A DNA stretch of 64,000 nt. Source: Paraburkholderia heleia NBRC 101817. GTDB lineage: Bacteria; Pseudomonadota; Gammaproteobacteria; Burkholderiales; Burkholderiaceae. The stretch lies in NCBI RefSeq assembly GCF_000739775.1, contig NZ_BBJH01000019.1:1-64000 (forward strand). The letters are read 5' to 3'. The notes beneath the pieces were generated by a model that saw only the letters and a program-made list of their open reading frames with translations, was not told where the DNA came from and did not search any database. Shown piece by piece: positions 8,101 to 17,188 of the stretch (the stretch's first letter is position 1; each line of letters begins with the position of its first letter). The translations under genes were made by a program, and so were the position numbers.

Positions 8101-9041
8101 GCCCGGTCTCCTTTGAGGGCCGCGCGGCTGCGCGCGTAGAAGAATGGCGCAAGAATCGCGAGCACGGTGGCGAGCAGCACGATCGACGCTGCCGAAGCGA
8201 GCCCGATGTTCGCGCGATTGAACAGATAATCCATGATGAATTTCGCGGGCACCTCGCTCGCGGTGCCGGGGCCGCCCTGGGTCATCGCGACCACGGCGTC
8301 GTAGAGCTTCACGACCATCACGAAGAGCAGCACGAATGCCGTGGAAAGCGAGGTCTTGAGCATCGGCACGACGATGCTCGCATACACGCGCCAGCGCGGA
8401 ATGCCGTCGAGGCGCGCGGCCTTCCATATTTCGTCGTCGATCCCGCGCAGGCCCGCGAGCATGAGCGCCATCACGAGACCCGAAGCCTGCCACACCGTGG
8501 CGATCACGAGCGTGTAGATCGCGAAGCGCTGCGTGACGATCCAGTCGAAGCGCGCATGCTCGAATCCCATGTGCCGCAGCACGGCCTGCACGCCGAGTTC
8601 GGGGTTGAGGATCCACTGCCAGACAAGGCCCGTTGCGACGAACGACATCGCATAGGGATAGAGAAACACCGTCCGCAGCGCGCCTTCCGCCACGACGCCC
8701 TGGTCGATGAAGATCGCGAGCAGCAGCCCGATCACGAGGCACGCCGCGATGAAGCATGCGCCATAGATCACGAGATTCTGCAGCGACAGGATCCAGCGGT
8801 CGTTCTGGAAGAGCCGCACGTACTGCGTGACACCCGCGAAGGTGTTGGTGGGCAGCGAGCGCGAGAAGCTGAGCGAGACGCGCGCGGTAAACAACATCGT
8901 GCCCAGATACGCGAACAGGACCGTCGCCGCCATGGGCGCGAGCGCGATCCAGGCGGCGAGCGAGAGCCGCCTGCGCGCGGGGCGAACGCCGCGCGCTTGC
9001 CCCGCTTGACGTTTGGCCGGATGCAGCTTGGCGGCGTACAT
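8097..9041 (-). CDS. Sugar ABC transporter permease (MalF type)
   Basis: 314 residues with six predicted helices after a basic N-terminus (MYAAKLHPAKRQAGQARG). The EAA loop is IDDEIWKAARLDGIPRWRVY. It starts 8 bases after the stop of the binding-protein gene and overlaps the next permease by four bases, so it belongs to the same transcript. Length and order (binding protein, MalF-type, MalG-type, ATPase) are those of CUT1 carbohydrate importers. Confidence 0.92.
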   Translation of the reverse strand: MYAAKLHPAKRQAGQARGVRPARRRLSLAAWIALAPMAATVLFAYLGTMLFTARVSLSFSRSLPTNTFAGVTQYVRLFQNDRWILSLQNLVIYGACFIAACLVIGLLLAIFIDQGVVAEGALRTVFLYPYAMSFVATGLVWQWILNPELGVQAVLRHMGFEHARFDWIVTQRFAIYTLVIATVWQASGLVMALMLAGLRGIDDEIWKAARLDGIPRWRVYASIVVPMLKTSLSTAFVLLFVMVVKLYDAVVAMTQGGPGTASEVPAKFIMDYLFNRANIGLASAASIVLLATVLAILAPFFYARSRAALKGDRA

Positions 9042-9049
9042 GATTGCGC

Positions 9050-10288
9050 TCAGCTCTTGATTGCGGAGGCGAAGGCCTTCTGCGCGTCTTCGGCCGACTG
9101 GTTCTTGTTCCAGAAGTTCGTGATGACATCCTGGAGCGCGCCCTGGACATCGGGCGGAATCAGCATTTCCGGATTCGGCAGTTGCCGCGACTTGTCCTTC
9201 ATGATCGCCATGCCCTCCTTCGCGCAGATGTCGAAGCCCGAGGTGTCCACGTCGGGGCGGACCGGAATCGAGCCCTTCTTCTGGTTGAACGCGACCTGCG
9301 CGGCAGGCGACGTCATCACCGTGGCGAGCAGTTGCTGCGCCTTGATCTGCTCGGGATTGTCGGTCTTCGGGAACACGAACACGTCGCCCGCGATCATGTA
9401 CGGCGAGTTCTTGAAGCCGGGGAAGCATCCGAAATCCTTGCCCGCCACCTGGTTCGCCGCCGAGAACTCGCCCTTGGCCCAGTCGCCCATGATCTGCATG
9501 CCCGCCTTGCCGGAGATGACGAGCGCCGTCGCGTCGTTCCAGTTCCGGCCCGGCGAGCCCGGATCCACATAATTATGCAACCGCTTGAAGGTCGTGAGCA
9601 CGTTGCGGAACACAGGCGAATTCACGGCATTCGCGTCGCGGTCGCGGTAGACCTTCATGTAGAGATCGCGGTCCATGTCGGCGAAAATGGCGTCGAAGGT
9701 GATCTTCTCCTGCCACGCCTGGCCGCCCAGCGCGAGCGGAATCAGGCCGGCCGCCTTGAGCTTGTCGAGATCGGCGAAAAGTTCGTCGAAATTCTGCGGT
9801 TCACCCTTGATGCCCGCCTTCGCAAAAGCGGGCTTCGAATAGAAGAACCAGTCCTGCATGTGAATGTTCACGGGCGTCGCGTAGTAGTGCCCGTTGATCC
9901 GGATCGCGTTGACGATCGACTCGGGGAAGATGGTGCCCCAGTTCTCCTTCGTCGCCACCGCATCGACATTGTTCAGGAGTCCCTGGTCAATGAGATCGTG
10001 AAACTGCCTGGACGTATTGAACTGAGCGGCGGTGGGCGGTTCGCCGCCCACGATGCGGTTGATTGCCGTTGCACGCGCCTGGTCCGCACCGGCGATCGCG
10101 TTGTCCACCCACTTGCCGCCCGCCTGGTCGTAGGCGAGCGCGAACTGCTTGATCGCGGCCGACTCGCCGCCCGACGTCCACCAGTGAATCACGTTGGCCT
10201 TGAGCGGCTCCGCGGCGTGGGCCGCGAACGCGCCGGCCAGTGCGAGAGCGGCCACGATGCCGCGCAGAACGGGTGCGTTGTGCTTCAT
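9050..10288 (-). CDS. Extracellular sugar-binding protein of the CUT1 ABC importer
   Basis: 412 residues with a clear Sec signal peptide (MKHNAPVLRGIVAALALAGAFAAHA, cleaved near residue 25). The mature start EPLKANVIHWWTSGGESAAI resembles glucose/mannose-type solute-binding proteins of the GtsA group. Trp-rich segments (GQAWQEKITF, NMHMQDWFFY-like IHMQDWFFYS) are consistent with sugar stacking. The ATG at 10288 has AGGAGA upstream. It sits between the GH1 glucosidase and the permeases, so it probably captures a glucoside or its sugar product. The exact ligand is not readable. Confidence 0.9.
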   Translation of the reverse strand: MKHNAPVLRGIVAALALAGAFAAHAAEPLKANVIHWWTSGGESAAIKQFALAYDQAGGKWVDNAIAGADQARATAINRIVGGEPPTAAQFNTSRQFHDLIDQGLLNNVDAVATKENWGTIFPESIVNAIRINGHYYATPVNIHMQDWFFYSKPAFAKAGIKGEPQNFDELFADLDKLKAAGLIPLALGGQAWQEKITFDAIFADMDRDLYMKVYRDRDANAVNSPVFRNVLTTFKRLHNYVDPGSPGRNWNDATALVISGKAGMQIMGDWAKGEFSAANQVAGKDFGCFPGFKNSPYMIAGDVFVFPKTDNPEQIKAQQLLATVMTSPAAQVAFNQKKGSIPVRPDVDTSGFDICAKEGMAIMKDKSRQLPNPEMLIPPDVQGALQDVITNFWNKNQSAEDAQKAFASAIKS

Positions 10289-10539
10289 TGCGTCTCCTGT
10301 CGATCCGGAGCGGGCGCTTCAGCTGTCGCCTGGCGTCAGTGCGTTCGGCACCGGCGTCGGGCCCATGCAGGGCTCCGGTCGCTCCGGGTTGGTCTGCAAA
10401 AGCTTATGGTTGGAAGTGTCGCGGCCACGGCGCGTCAAGCGGCATGCCCGAGCGTCGCATGCCATGCCGTGGTTGTCACGCTAGTTGTTGCCCTTGCCCG
10501 GGAACCCTGTCAAACACCCTGGCGCGCCTTCAAGCGCCT

Positions 10540-11943
10540 TCAAGCGCCGTCGAGCGCGCGCCGCTGCGCGATGAAATGCGCGATGAGTTCCGCACTGCGC
10601 TTGGGCGTGCGAACCTGCGTGTCGTAATCGACATGCACGACGCCAAAGCGCCGCTCGTAGCCGAATGCCCACTCGAAATTGTCGAGCAGCGACCACACGA
10701 AATAGCCGCGCACGTCCACGCCGGCCTTGATCGCGGCGTCCACGGCGGCCAGGTGGCGCTTGAGGAACGAGATGCGCTGCGTGTCGTTCACTTCGCCGCC
10801 GATGACGCGGTCGTCCGAGGCCATGCCGTTTTCGGTGATATAGATGGGCGGCAGGTTCTCGTAGTTGCGCCCAAAACCGGTCAGCAGGTCGCGCAGGCCG
10901 TCGGGGTGAACCTCCCACCCCATCTGTGTGCGCTCGACATCCTTCAACGGCACTTCGACAAAGCCGTGCGCGCCATCGCTCTTCACATTGGTGCGGAAGT
11001 AGTAGTTGATGCCGAGGAAATCGAGCGGCGCCGAGATCGTCTTCATGTCGCCTTCGAGCACGAGCGGCTCGGTGCCCGGCCACAACGCGAACAGCTCCTC
11101 AGGATACGCGCCCTTGAGCAGCGGATCGAGAATCCACGCGTTGTGCTGCACTTCGAAGCGGCGTGCGGCGCGCACATCTTCCGGCGACGAGGAATCGGGT
11201 GTCCCCCGCCCCACGTTCGCAACGATGCCCTTGGTCGAGCCCGGATCGTTCGCGCGCAGCGCGCCGGTTGCGAGGCCGTGGCCGAGCAGCAGATGATGCA
11301 TGGCCTGCGTGGCGTAGCGGGCGTTCGCGAGGCCGGGGGCATGATGGCCGTTGCCGTAGCCGAGGTATGCCGAGCACCACGGCTCGTTGAGCGTCATCCA
11401 TGCATCGACGAGGCCGGATAGTTCGCGGCTCATGAGGTCCGCGTAGTCGGCGAAGCGGTACGCGGTGTCGCGGTTGAGCCAGCCGCCGCGATCTTCCAGA
11501 TGCTGCGGCAGGTCCCAGTGGTAGAGCGTGGCGAAGGTGCGCACGCCCTTCTGCCTCAGACGTTCCAGCAAACGCTTGTAGAACGCGATGCCTTTGGCGT
11601 TGGGCCGCCCCGCCTCGTCCATCACGCGCGGCCAGGCGATCGAAAAGCGATACGCCTCGAAATTCAGGCTTTCGAGCAGATCGAGGTCAGCCTCCCAGCG
11701 GTGATAGTGGTCGCAGGCCACGGCGCCCGTGTCGCCCGCGAGCACCTTGCCCGGCATGGCGCTGAAGGTGTCCCAGATCGACGGCAGGCGGCCGTCCTCG
11801 TGGATCGCGCCTTCGATCTGATACGAAGCCGTCGCCGCGCCAAGCAGAAAGTCGCTGCGCCACAGTGCCGAGCTGGCGGGCGGGGTGAACGGATCGTTGG
11901 CAACTGCGGCGTCGGAATGCGGCAATGCGGTGTCCTGATTCAC
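10540..11943 (-). CDS. GH1 family beta-glucosidase
   Basis: 467 residues, matching GH1 beta-glucosidases (about 445-480). The acid/base glutamate is in MTLNEPWCSAYLGY and the nucleophile in IYITENGMASDD; the N-terminal signature DFLLGAATASYQIEGA is also present. I chose a GTG start at 11943, preceded by AGGAGG at 11948-11953. An ATG at 12036 is in frame, but it would put the whole LacI operator (12003-12018) inside the coding region and add 31 residues with no family match. It has no signal peptide, so it is cytoplasmic and hydrolyses imported beta-glucosides. The frame ends beside a short tandem duplication (CAAGCGCCTT-like units near 10531-10550). The 251-bp gap to the binding protein suggests an internal promoter or processing site. 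Confidence 0.92.
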   Translation of the reverse strand: MNQDTALPHSDAAVANDPFTPPASSALWRSDFLLGAATASYQIEGAIHEDGRLPSIWDTFSAMPGKVLAGDTGAVACDHYHRWEADLDLLESLNFEAYRFSIAWPRVMDEAGRPNAKGIAFYKRLLERLRQKGVRTFATLYHWDLPQHLEDRGGWLNRDTAYRFADYADLMSRELSGLVDAWMTLNEPWCSAYLGYGNGHHAPGLANARYATQAMHHLLLGHGLATGALRANDPGSTKGIVANVGRGTPDSSSPEDVRAARRFEVQHNAWILDPLLKGAYPEELFALWPGTEPLVLEGDMKTISAPLDFLGINYYFRTNVKSDGAHGFVEVPLKDVERTQMGWEVHPDGLRDLLTGFGRNYENLPPIYITENGMASDDRVIGGEVNDTQRISFLKRHLAAVDAAIKAGVDVRGYFVWSLLDNFEWAFGYERRFGVVHVDYDTQVRTPKRSAELIAHFIAQRRALDGA

Positions 11944-12002
11944 GAAACCTCCTGCGCGGGAATCACCGGCATACGCGTTCTGGACAGCCGGATCGGGTTG
12001 GA

Positions 12003-12018
12003 GTGGAAGCGCTTCCAC
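12003..12018. promoter_or_regulatory. LacI-family operator of the beta-glucoside operon
   Basis: GTGGAAGCGCTTCCAC is a perfect 16-bp palindrome with the CG centre and TGGAAGCG half-site expected of LacI/GalR-family operators; it closely resembles the actinobacterial CelR site TGGGAGCGCTCCCA. It lies 60 bp before the glucosidase GTG start and just downstream of a promoter-like element, so repressor binding would block initiation. The presumed ligand is the LacI protein encoded at the end of the operon (5021-6058). Confidence 0.75.
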
Positions 12019-12032
12019 AGGGCTTGAAGCGC

Positions 12033-12062
12033 ACAATAACAGTGGCCAAATCCCACGGACAA
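12033..12062 (-). promoter_or_regulatory. Candidate sigma-70 promoter of the beta-glucoside operon
   Basis: On the minus strand, TTGTCC (12057-12062) and TATTGT (12033-12038) are separated by 18 bp. Initiation about 7 bases downstream would place the operator at 12003-12018 across the first transcribed bases. Both hexamers deviate from consensus, so this is a prediction. Confidence 0.35.
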
Positions 12063-12151
12063 TCGGGGTTTCTCTGGACGTTTTTATGTAGCTGCTTCAG
12101 ATGTTTTTTGCACTACAGGGATTTTCCGCTTGTAGCATGGCTACACGGCGT

Positions 12152-13828
12152 TCACGCGTCCGAGCGTGATTCCAGATCGGGACGCACCGCCGCGAGCGCC
12201 TCGTGCAGCGTCGGAAAGATGTTCGCGCCGCCCACCACGGGCGTGATGCCGTGCCGATCCATGTCCGCAAGCAGATAACGGTTCACGCGCCCGAAAATCA
12301 CCTTCACGCCCCGCTCCGCGAGTGCCGAACACAGGTCGATCACGGCGCGCCCCGCCGAATAATCGAGATCGGTAATCGCCGCCGCATCCACGACCACGCA
12401 GTGCACGGGCGACGGCGCCCGATCGATCAGCATGCGCAGTTCGTCGACGAACAAGTGGTCGTTCGCATAGAACAGGTCCGCACCGAATCGATAGACGATC
12501 AGGCCCGGCGCCGTGAGCTGGCCCGCCTGCGCGGGTTCGGGCAGCCAGTGCCCCTCCTCGTTCGGCACGAGCACCATGGTGTGCGGCCGGTAGCTATGGC
12601 GCACGTGGCGCAGCAAAGAAAGGCCGATCGCGATGAGGATGCCGTTCTCCACGCCGATCACGACAACGGCGAGCGCCGTCGTGACCGCAAGCCGGAATTC
12701 GCCTGGACTTTCGCGGCGAATGTCGATCAGCTGGTGAATGTTCACGAGGCCCACGGCAATCGTGAAGACGATCGCGGCCAGCACGCAATGCGGCAGGTAT
12801 TGCAGCAGGCGGCTGAAGAACAACAGCACCACGAGCACGACGCCCGCGAAGACGAGCTGCGCGAACTGGCTGCGCGCGCCGGCCTGATCGGCCATGGCGG
12901 TCTGCGTGAGGCTGCCGTTCACGACGAAAGCGCCGCTCATCGAAGCCGCCGCATTGGCCGCCGCGAGGCCGAGGAGATTGGCGTCCTCGTCGGTGCGCTC
13001 GCCGTAGCGTTCGGCAAACGCGCGGCTCGTGGCGGCGCTCTGCGCGACGATGATGACGAAGCACGACGCCGCCACCTGCAGCAGATCGATCATCTGGAAC
13101 CAGCCCACCGCGGGAAAACTCAGGTGCGGCAGGCCGCCCTGCACTGGGCCGATCACGGAAATGCCGTGGCCCGCGAAGTTCAGCGTGGCGCTCGCGGCGA
13201 TGCTCCCCACGACGGCGACAAGCGGCACCGGCCAGCGTGGCCGGAACCGCTTGAAGACCAGGATCGCGGCCACGACGACCACGGCGATGCCAAGCGTCGG
13301 CCAGTGAATCGTGCCCGACTGGGTGACGATCTGCTTGATCTGCAGGACCGTGCGCCGTGAATTGACGGTCATGCCAAGCATGTCGCCGAGCATCGCCACG
13401 CCCACTTGCACGCCGACGCCCGTGAGAAAACCCGCGAGGACGGTGCGCGATAGAAAGTCCGCGAGGAAGCCGAGCCGAAACAGGCGTGCGATCAACAACA
13501 TCACGGCCGTGAGCAACGCGGTCATGCCAGCGAGCGCGACATAGTTGGCGCTCGAAGGCGCCGCCATGGTCGTGAGACGGCTCGCGAAAATGGTGGCCGT
13601 GGCGGAATCGGCGGCGACCACGAGATGACGCGACGCGCCAAAGAGGGCAAACGCAACGAGCGGCAGAAAGCCCGTGTACAGACCGCTTACGGCAGGCATG
13701 CCCGCAATGCGCGCGTAGCCGAGCAGTTGCGGCACGTTCATCGAGGCGAGCTGCACGCCGGCGAGCGCATCGCGCAATGCAGACGCGCGAGACAGCGGCC
13801 GCACACCGCGAAACAGTTCAAACGCCAT
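12152..13828 (-). CDS. SulP family inorganic anion transporter with STAS domain
   Basis: 558 residues. The N-terminal two thirds form the SulP membrane domain, with the family signature around NVPQLLGYARIAGMPAVSGLYTGF and SRHLVVAADSATATIFAS. The last roughly 110 residues form a STAS domain (VYRFGADLFYANDHLFVDEL and on to VVDAAAITDLDYSAGRAVIDL). SulP proteins carry sulfate, bicarbonate or dicarboxylates; the substrate here is not decidable. AAAGGA lies 8 bases before the ATG at 13828. It is a single gene, upstream of the glucosidase operon on the same strand but with its own spacing. Confidence 0.9.
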   Translation of the reverse strand: MAFELFRGVRPLSRASALRDALAGVQLASMNVPQLLGYARIAGMPAVSGLYTGFLPLVAFALFGASRHLVVAADSATATIFASRLTTMAAPSSANYVALAGMTALLTAVMLLIARLFRLGFLADFLSRTVLAGFLTGVGVQVGVAMLGDMLGMTVNSRRTVLQIKQIVTQSGTIHWPTLGIAVVVVAAILVFKRFRPRWPVPLVAVVGSIAASATLNFAGHGISVIGPVQGGLPHLSFPAVGWFQMIDLLQVAASCFVIIVAQSAATSRAFAERYGERTDEDANLLGLAAANAAASMSGAFVVNGSLTQTAMADQAGARSQFAQLVFAGVVLVVLLFFSRLLQYLPHCVLAAIVFTIAVGLVNIHQLIDIRRESPGEFRLAVTTALAVVVIGVENGILIAIGLSLLRHVRHSYRPHTMVLVPNEEGHWLPEPAQAGQLTAPGLIVYRFGADLFYANDHLFVDELRMLIDRAPSPVHCVVVDAAAITDLDYSAGRAVIDLCSALAERGVKVIFGRVNRYLLADMDRHGITPVVGGANIFPTLHEALAAVRPDLESRSDA

Positions 13829-13961
13829 TACGCCATCCTTTCGAAATCCGCCTCTACCTGCGGTGTTTATTTACTGTGGGTTCACTGGCGCAGTATGTTA
13901 GCGCGCGTGGGCGTTCCGGTACGTATTCGATTGCAGCGTCGTTGCATGCGCATCAATGAAA

Positions 13962-13985
13962 GAGGCCAGCCCGCAGGCTGGCCTC
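13962..13985 (-). terminator. Hairpin downstream of spoVR
   Basis: A perfect 10-bp stem (GAGGCCAGCC / GGCTGGCCTC) with a 4-base loop lies 39 bp beyond the spoVR stop. On the minus strand the stem is followed by CTTTCAT, a weak T-tract, so it could be an intrinsic terminator for the prkA-yeaH-spoVR transcript. Confidence 0.55.
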
Positions 13986-14023
13986 ATGACTGATACGCTC
14001 AACCGCGTCGCGCAGCGCGACGG

Positions 14024-15547
14024 TTATACCCGAATCGGCGGCGGCACATAACGGCATTCGTAGCGTTTTCGGACCGTACCGTTCTCATCCACGCTTTCGA
14101 GGAACACGTCGAACTGCCAGAGGCGGGCCATGTGGCGCAGCACTTCGTCGGTGTCGCCCGAAAGATGGCGATTGTCGCTCATGAAGTGACGCAGCGTGAG
14201 GCTGCGATCGCCGCGCGTGTTCACCGACCACACCTGGATATTCGGCTCGCGGTGATGCATGTCGTACTGACGCGAGAGCGCCTGGCGTACGTACTGGTAG
14301 CCGCTTTCGTCGTGAATGGCCGAGACTTCGAGCGCGTCGCGCATGTCGTCGTCGAGCACCGAGAACAGGCGCATTTCGCGGATCAGATGCGGCGACAGGT
14401 ATTGCGCGACGAAGCTCTCGTCCTTGAAATTGCGCATGGCGTAGTGCAGCGCCTTGAGCCAGGGACTGCCGGCCAGCTCAGGGAACCACTTGCGGTCCTC
14501 CTCCGTGGGGTTCTCGCAGATGCGGCGAATGTCGCTCATCATCGAAAAGCCGAGCGCATACGGATTAATGCCGCTGTAATAAGGCTTTGTCACCGGCGGC
14601 TGATAGATCACGTTGCTGTGCGAATGCAGGAACTCCATCATGAAGCCGTCTTCGAGCTTGCCCTGCGTATAAAGCGTGTTGAGCAGCGTGTAATGCCAGA
14701 ACGTGGCCCAGCCTTCGTTCATGACCTGGGTTTGCCGCTGCGGGTAGAAGTATTGCCCGATCTTGCGCACGATGCGGATGACTTCGCGTTCCCATGGTTC
14801 GAGCAGCGGCGCGTTCTTTTCGGCGAAATACAGCAGGTTTTCCTGCGGCTCCGGCGGAAAGCGCTCGTCGATCTCCTCGGCAACGGGCATTTGCTGCTTG
14901 GGCAGCGTGCGCCATAGCTCATTGACCTGGGACTGCAGATAAGCCTCGCGCTCCCGGCGCAATGCGGCCTCGCGTTCGAGCGACAGCTTTTGCGGCCGTT
15001 TGTAGCGGTCCACGCCATAGTTCATGAGCGCATGGCACGAGTCGAGCAGCTCTTCCACACGGTCGAGACCATAACGTTCCTCGCATTCGGCGATGTAATT
15101 CTTCGCATAGACGAGGTAGTCGATGATGGCGTGCGCGTCCGTCCAGAGACGGAACAGATAGTTGCCCTTGAAGAACGAGTTGTGCCCATACGCGGCGTGC
15201 GCGATCACGAGCGCCTGCATCGTCATGGTGTTCTCTTCCATGAGATACGCAATGCAGGGGTTGGAGTTGATGACGATCTCGTAGGCGAGCCCCATCTGGC
15301 CGCGGCGATAGCTCTTTTCGGTGGAGAGAAAGTGCTTGCCGAACGACCAGTGGCGATAGTTCACCGGCATGCCAACGGACGCATAGGCGTCCATCATCTG
15401 CTCGGCGCTGATCAGTTCCAGCTGGATCGGATAAACGTCCAGTTCGTATTGCTCTGCAACATGCGAGATATGTGTGTCGTACTCCTCGATGAGTTCGAAG
15501 GTCCAGTCGGAGGGGCACGGCAACGGCCGTTTGTCGGCTACGTTCAT
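14024..15547 (-). CDS. spoVR: SpoVR family protein (YcgB)
   Basis: 507 residues, matching E. coli YcgB (about 510). It starts MNVADKRPLPCPSDWTFELI and carries the family blocks VGMPVNYRHWSFGKHFL, IAHAAYGHNSFFKGNYLF and MNEGWATFWHYTLLN. SpoVR proteins belong to the PrkA/YeaH stress cluster; their biochemical role is unresolved. The ATG at 15547 gives the family length. The frame stays open upstream to an ATG at 15748 that overlaps the yeaH stop by ATGA, which would add 67 His/Glu/Arg-rich residues; I treat this as leader, though a longer product is possible. Confidence 0.92.
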   Translation of the reverse strand: MNVADKRPLPCPSDWTFELIEEYDTHISHVAEQYELDVYPIQLELISAEQMMDAYASVGMPVNYRHWSFGKHFLSTEKSYRRGQMGLAYEIVINSNPCIAYLMEENTMTMQALVIAHAAYGHNSFFKGNYLFRLWTDAHAIIDYLVYAKNYIAECEERYGLDRVEELLDSCHALMNYGVDRYKRPQKLSLEREAALRREREAYLQSQVNELWRTLPKQQMPVAEEIDERFPPEPQENLLYFAEKNAPLLEPWEREVIRIVRKIGQYFYPQRQTQVMNEGWATFWHYTLLNTLYTQGKLEDGFMMEFLHSHSNVIYQPPVTKPYYSGINPYALGFSMMSDIRRICENPTEEDRKWFPELAGSPWLKALHYAMRNFKDESFVAQYLSPHLIREMRLFSVLDDDMRDALEVSAIHDESGYQYVRQALSRQYDMHHREPNIQVWSVNTRGDRSLTLRHFMSDNRHLSGDTDEVLRHMARLWQFDVFLESVDENGTVRKRYECRYVPPPIRV

Positions 15548-15744
15548 TTGCACTTCCCTTTGCTGGGCGAGCCCATGCTCCTTGTGGCGAGCAGCCCCGG
15601 CGGCATGTCCGGGCGCTTCGGCCTCCTCGCGGTGGCCGGGCTTGCGCTCGCCGCCGTGTTCGCCATGCTGCCCTTTTTCGTGGCCGCTCGTCTTCCGGCG
15701 CTCCGGCTGGTAGCCGCGCGCCTCATTGTGCAGGTGGCGTGTCG

Positions 15745-17013
15745 TCATGAGTGCTCCACCTGCTTTTCGAAAAGCTCCCGGAACACCGGGTAGATGTCCG
15801 CCGCGGTGTCGACTTTTTTCATCGCCAGATGCGGTTCGGTGAGCGCGAGCTGCGCGTATTCGAGCCAGAGGTTCTGCTCCTCCGGCGTCACCTGAATATA
15901 CGCAAAATAGCGCACCTGCGGGAGTATGTCATCCGCGAGAATCTTGCGGCATTTGGGTGAATCGTCAGTCCAGTTGTCGCCGTCCGAAGCCTGTGCGCCG
16001 TAGATGTTCCAGTCGCTTGGCGAATAACGGTCCTCGATCACTTTTTTCATCAGCTCCAGCGCGCTCGACACGACCGTGCCGCCGCTTTCGGTGGAATGAA
16101 AGAAGGTGTCCTCGTCCACTTCCTCGGCGCGCGTGTGGTGGCGAATGAAGACCACCTCGATCTTTTCGTAATTGCGCTTGAGGAACAGGTACAGGAGGAT
16201 GAAGAAGCGCTTGGACAAGTCCTTGCGCTGCTCGTCCATCGAGCCCGACACGTCCATCAGGCAGAACATCACAGCCTGGCTCGACGGCTGCGGCTGCTTC
16301 ACGCGATTCACGTACCGCAGATCGAACGGGTCAATGAACGGAATGCGCCAGATGCGCCCGCGCAGGTGATGAATCTGCTCTTCGAGCAACGCGATCTCTT
16401 CGCGCCGGTCGGCCGGGTCGGCCTTGAGCGCTTCGAGTCGCTCCTCGAGTTCGTGCAGTTCGTTGACGAGCGGCGCGCCGAGTGCGATACGACGGCCGAG
16501 CGCGCTGCGCAGCGACCGGACGACGTCGATGTTGTTCGGCGTGCCCTCGGCCGCCCAGCCCGCGCGGATGCTCTTCCACGTAGGCACGGCCATGAGATGG
16601 GTTTTGACGAGGCGCGGCAGTTCGAGGTCGTCGAAGAAGTACTGCATGAACTCTTCGCGCGAGAGTTCGAACACGAAGTCGTCCTGACCTTCGCCCTCGT
16701 TGCTCGCCTGGCTGCCGCCCCCGCCCCCGCCGCCCTGCGGGCGCGGAATGCGGTCGCCGCGAATGTAGTCCTCGTTGCCTGGATGAACCATTTCGCGTTT
16801 GCCGCCGGGGCCGTGCCGGAACGACGGCTCCGCGATGTCCTTGCGCGGAATGGTGATGCTCTGGTTGCTCTGTATGTCCTTGATGCTGCGGTCACGCACC
16901 GCTTCCGATACGGCGTGACGAATATAGTTCTTCACGCGGCGCAAAAAGCGCTCGCGGTTAGCAATGCTCTTGTTCTTTCCGGCTAGCCTGCGGTCGATGA
17001 TTTGATGAAGCAC
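15745..17013 (-). CDS. yeaH: YeaH/YhbH family protein (DUF444)
   Basis: 422 residues. The N-terminus MLHQIIDRRLAGKNKSIANR is typical, followed by a Gly-rich linker (RIPRPQGGGGGGGSQAS) and a von Willebrand A-like domain with the MIDAS-type motif LMDVSGSMDE. It is usually encoded with the PrkA kinase and SpoVR, as here, and is involved in stationary-phase or nitrogen-starvation responses. The start is GTG at 17013 (codon read from CAC on the plus strand). The gap to prkA is 175 bp, with spoVR immediately downstream. Confidence 0.93.
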   Translation of the reverse strand: MLHQIIDRRLAGKNKSIANRERFLRRVKNYIRHAVSEAVRDRSIKDIQSNQSITIPRKDIAEPSFRHGPGGKREMVHPGNEDYIRGDRIPRPQGGGGGGGSQASNEGEGQDDFVFELSREEFMQYFFDDLELPRLVKTHLMAVPTWKSIRAGWAAEGTPNNIDVVRSLRSALGRRIALGAPLVNELHELEERLEALKADPADRREEIALLEEQIHHLRGRIWRIPFIDPFDLRYVNRVKQPQPSSQAVMFCLMDVSGSMDEQRKDLSKRFFILLYLFLKRNYEKIEVVFIRHHTRAEEVDEDTFFHSTESGGTVVSSALELMKKVIEDRYSPSDWNIYGAQASDGDNWTDDSPKCRKILADDILPQVRYFAYIQVTPEEQNLWLEYAQLALTEPHLAMKKVDTAADIYPVFRELFEKQVEHS

Positions 17014-17188
17014 ATCCAGTCTCCCGCTCCAGTTTCGAATGGGCGAGGTGCGCAGTGTTCATTGCCGCGTTTGCCATCGTGCGTGCCGCGTTCACCCGCT
17101 CATGGCCACGCCGCCTGCGCCCCGCCGGGGGTCCGCTTGCGCCGCCGCAAAACTGCGGCAGCGCGCCCGGACGGTAAAGCCTCTTCGT

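Noticed and set aside
12022-12031. Second LacI operator half-site (TTGAAGCGCA-like) beside the main palindrome
   Set aside because: Only one half is conserved and the spacing is not a helical repeat, so it is probably chance.
15562-15793. Small hydrophobic plus-strand protein opposite the spoVR leader
   Set aside because: No ribosome-binding site of note and the hydrophobic run is the mirror of a charged leader; no independent support.
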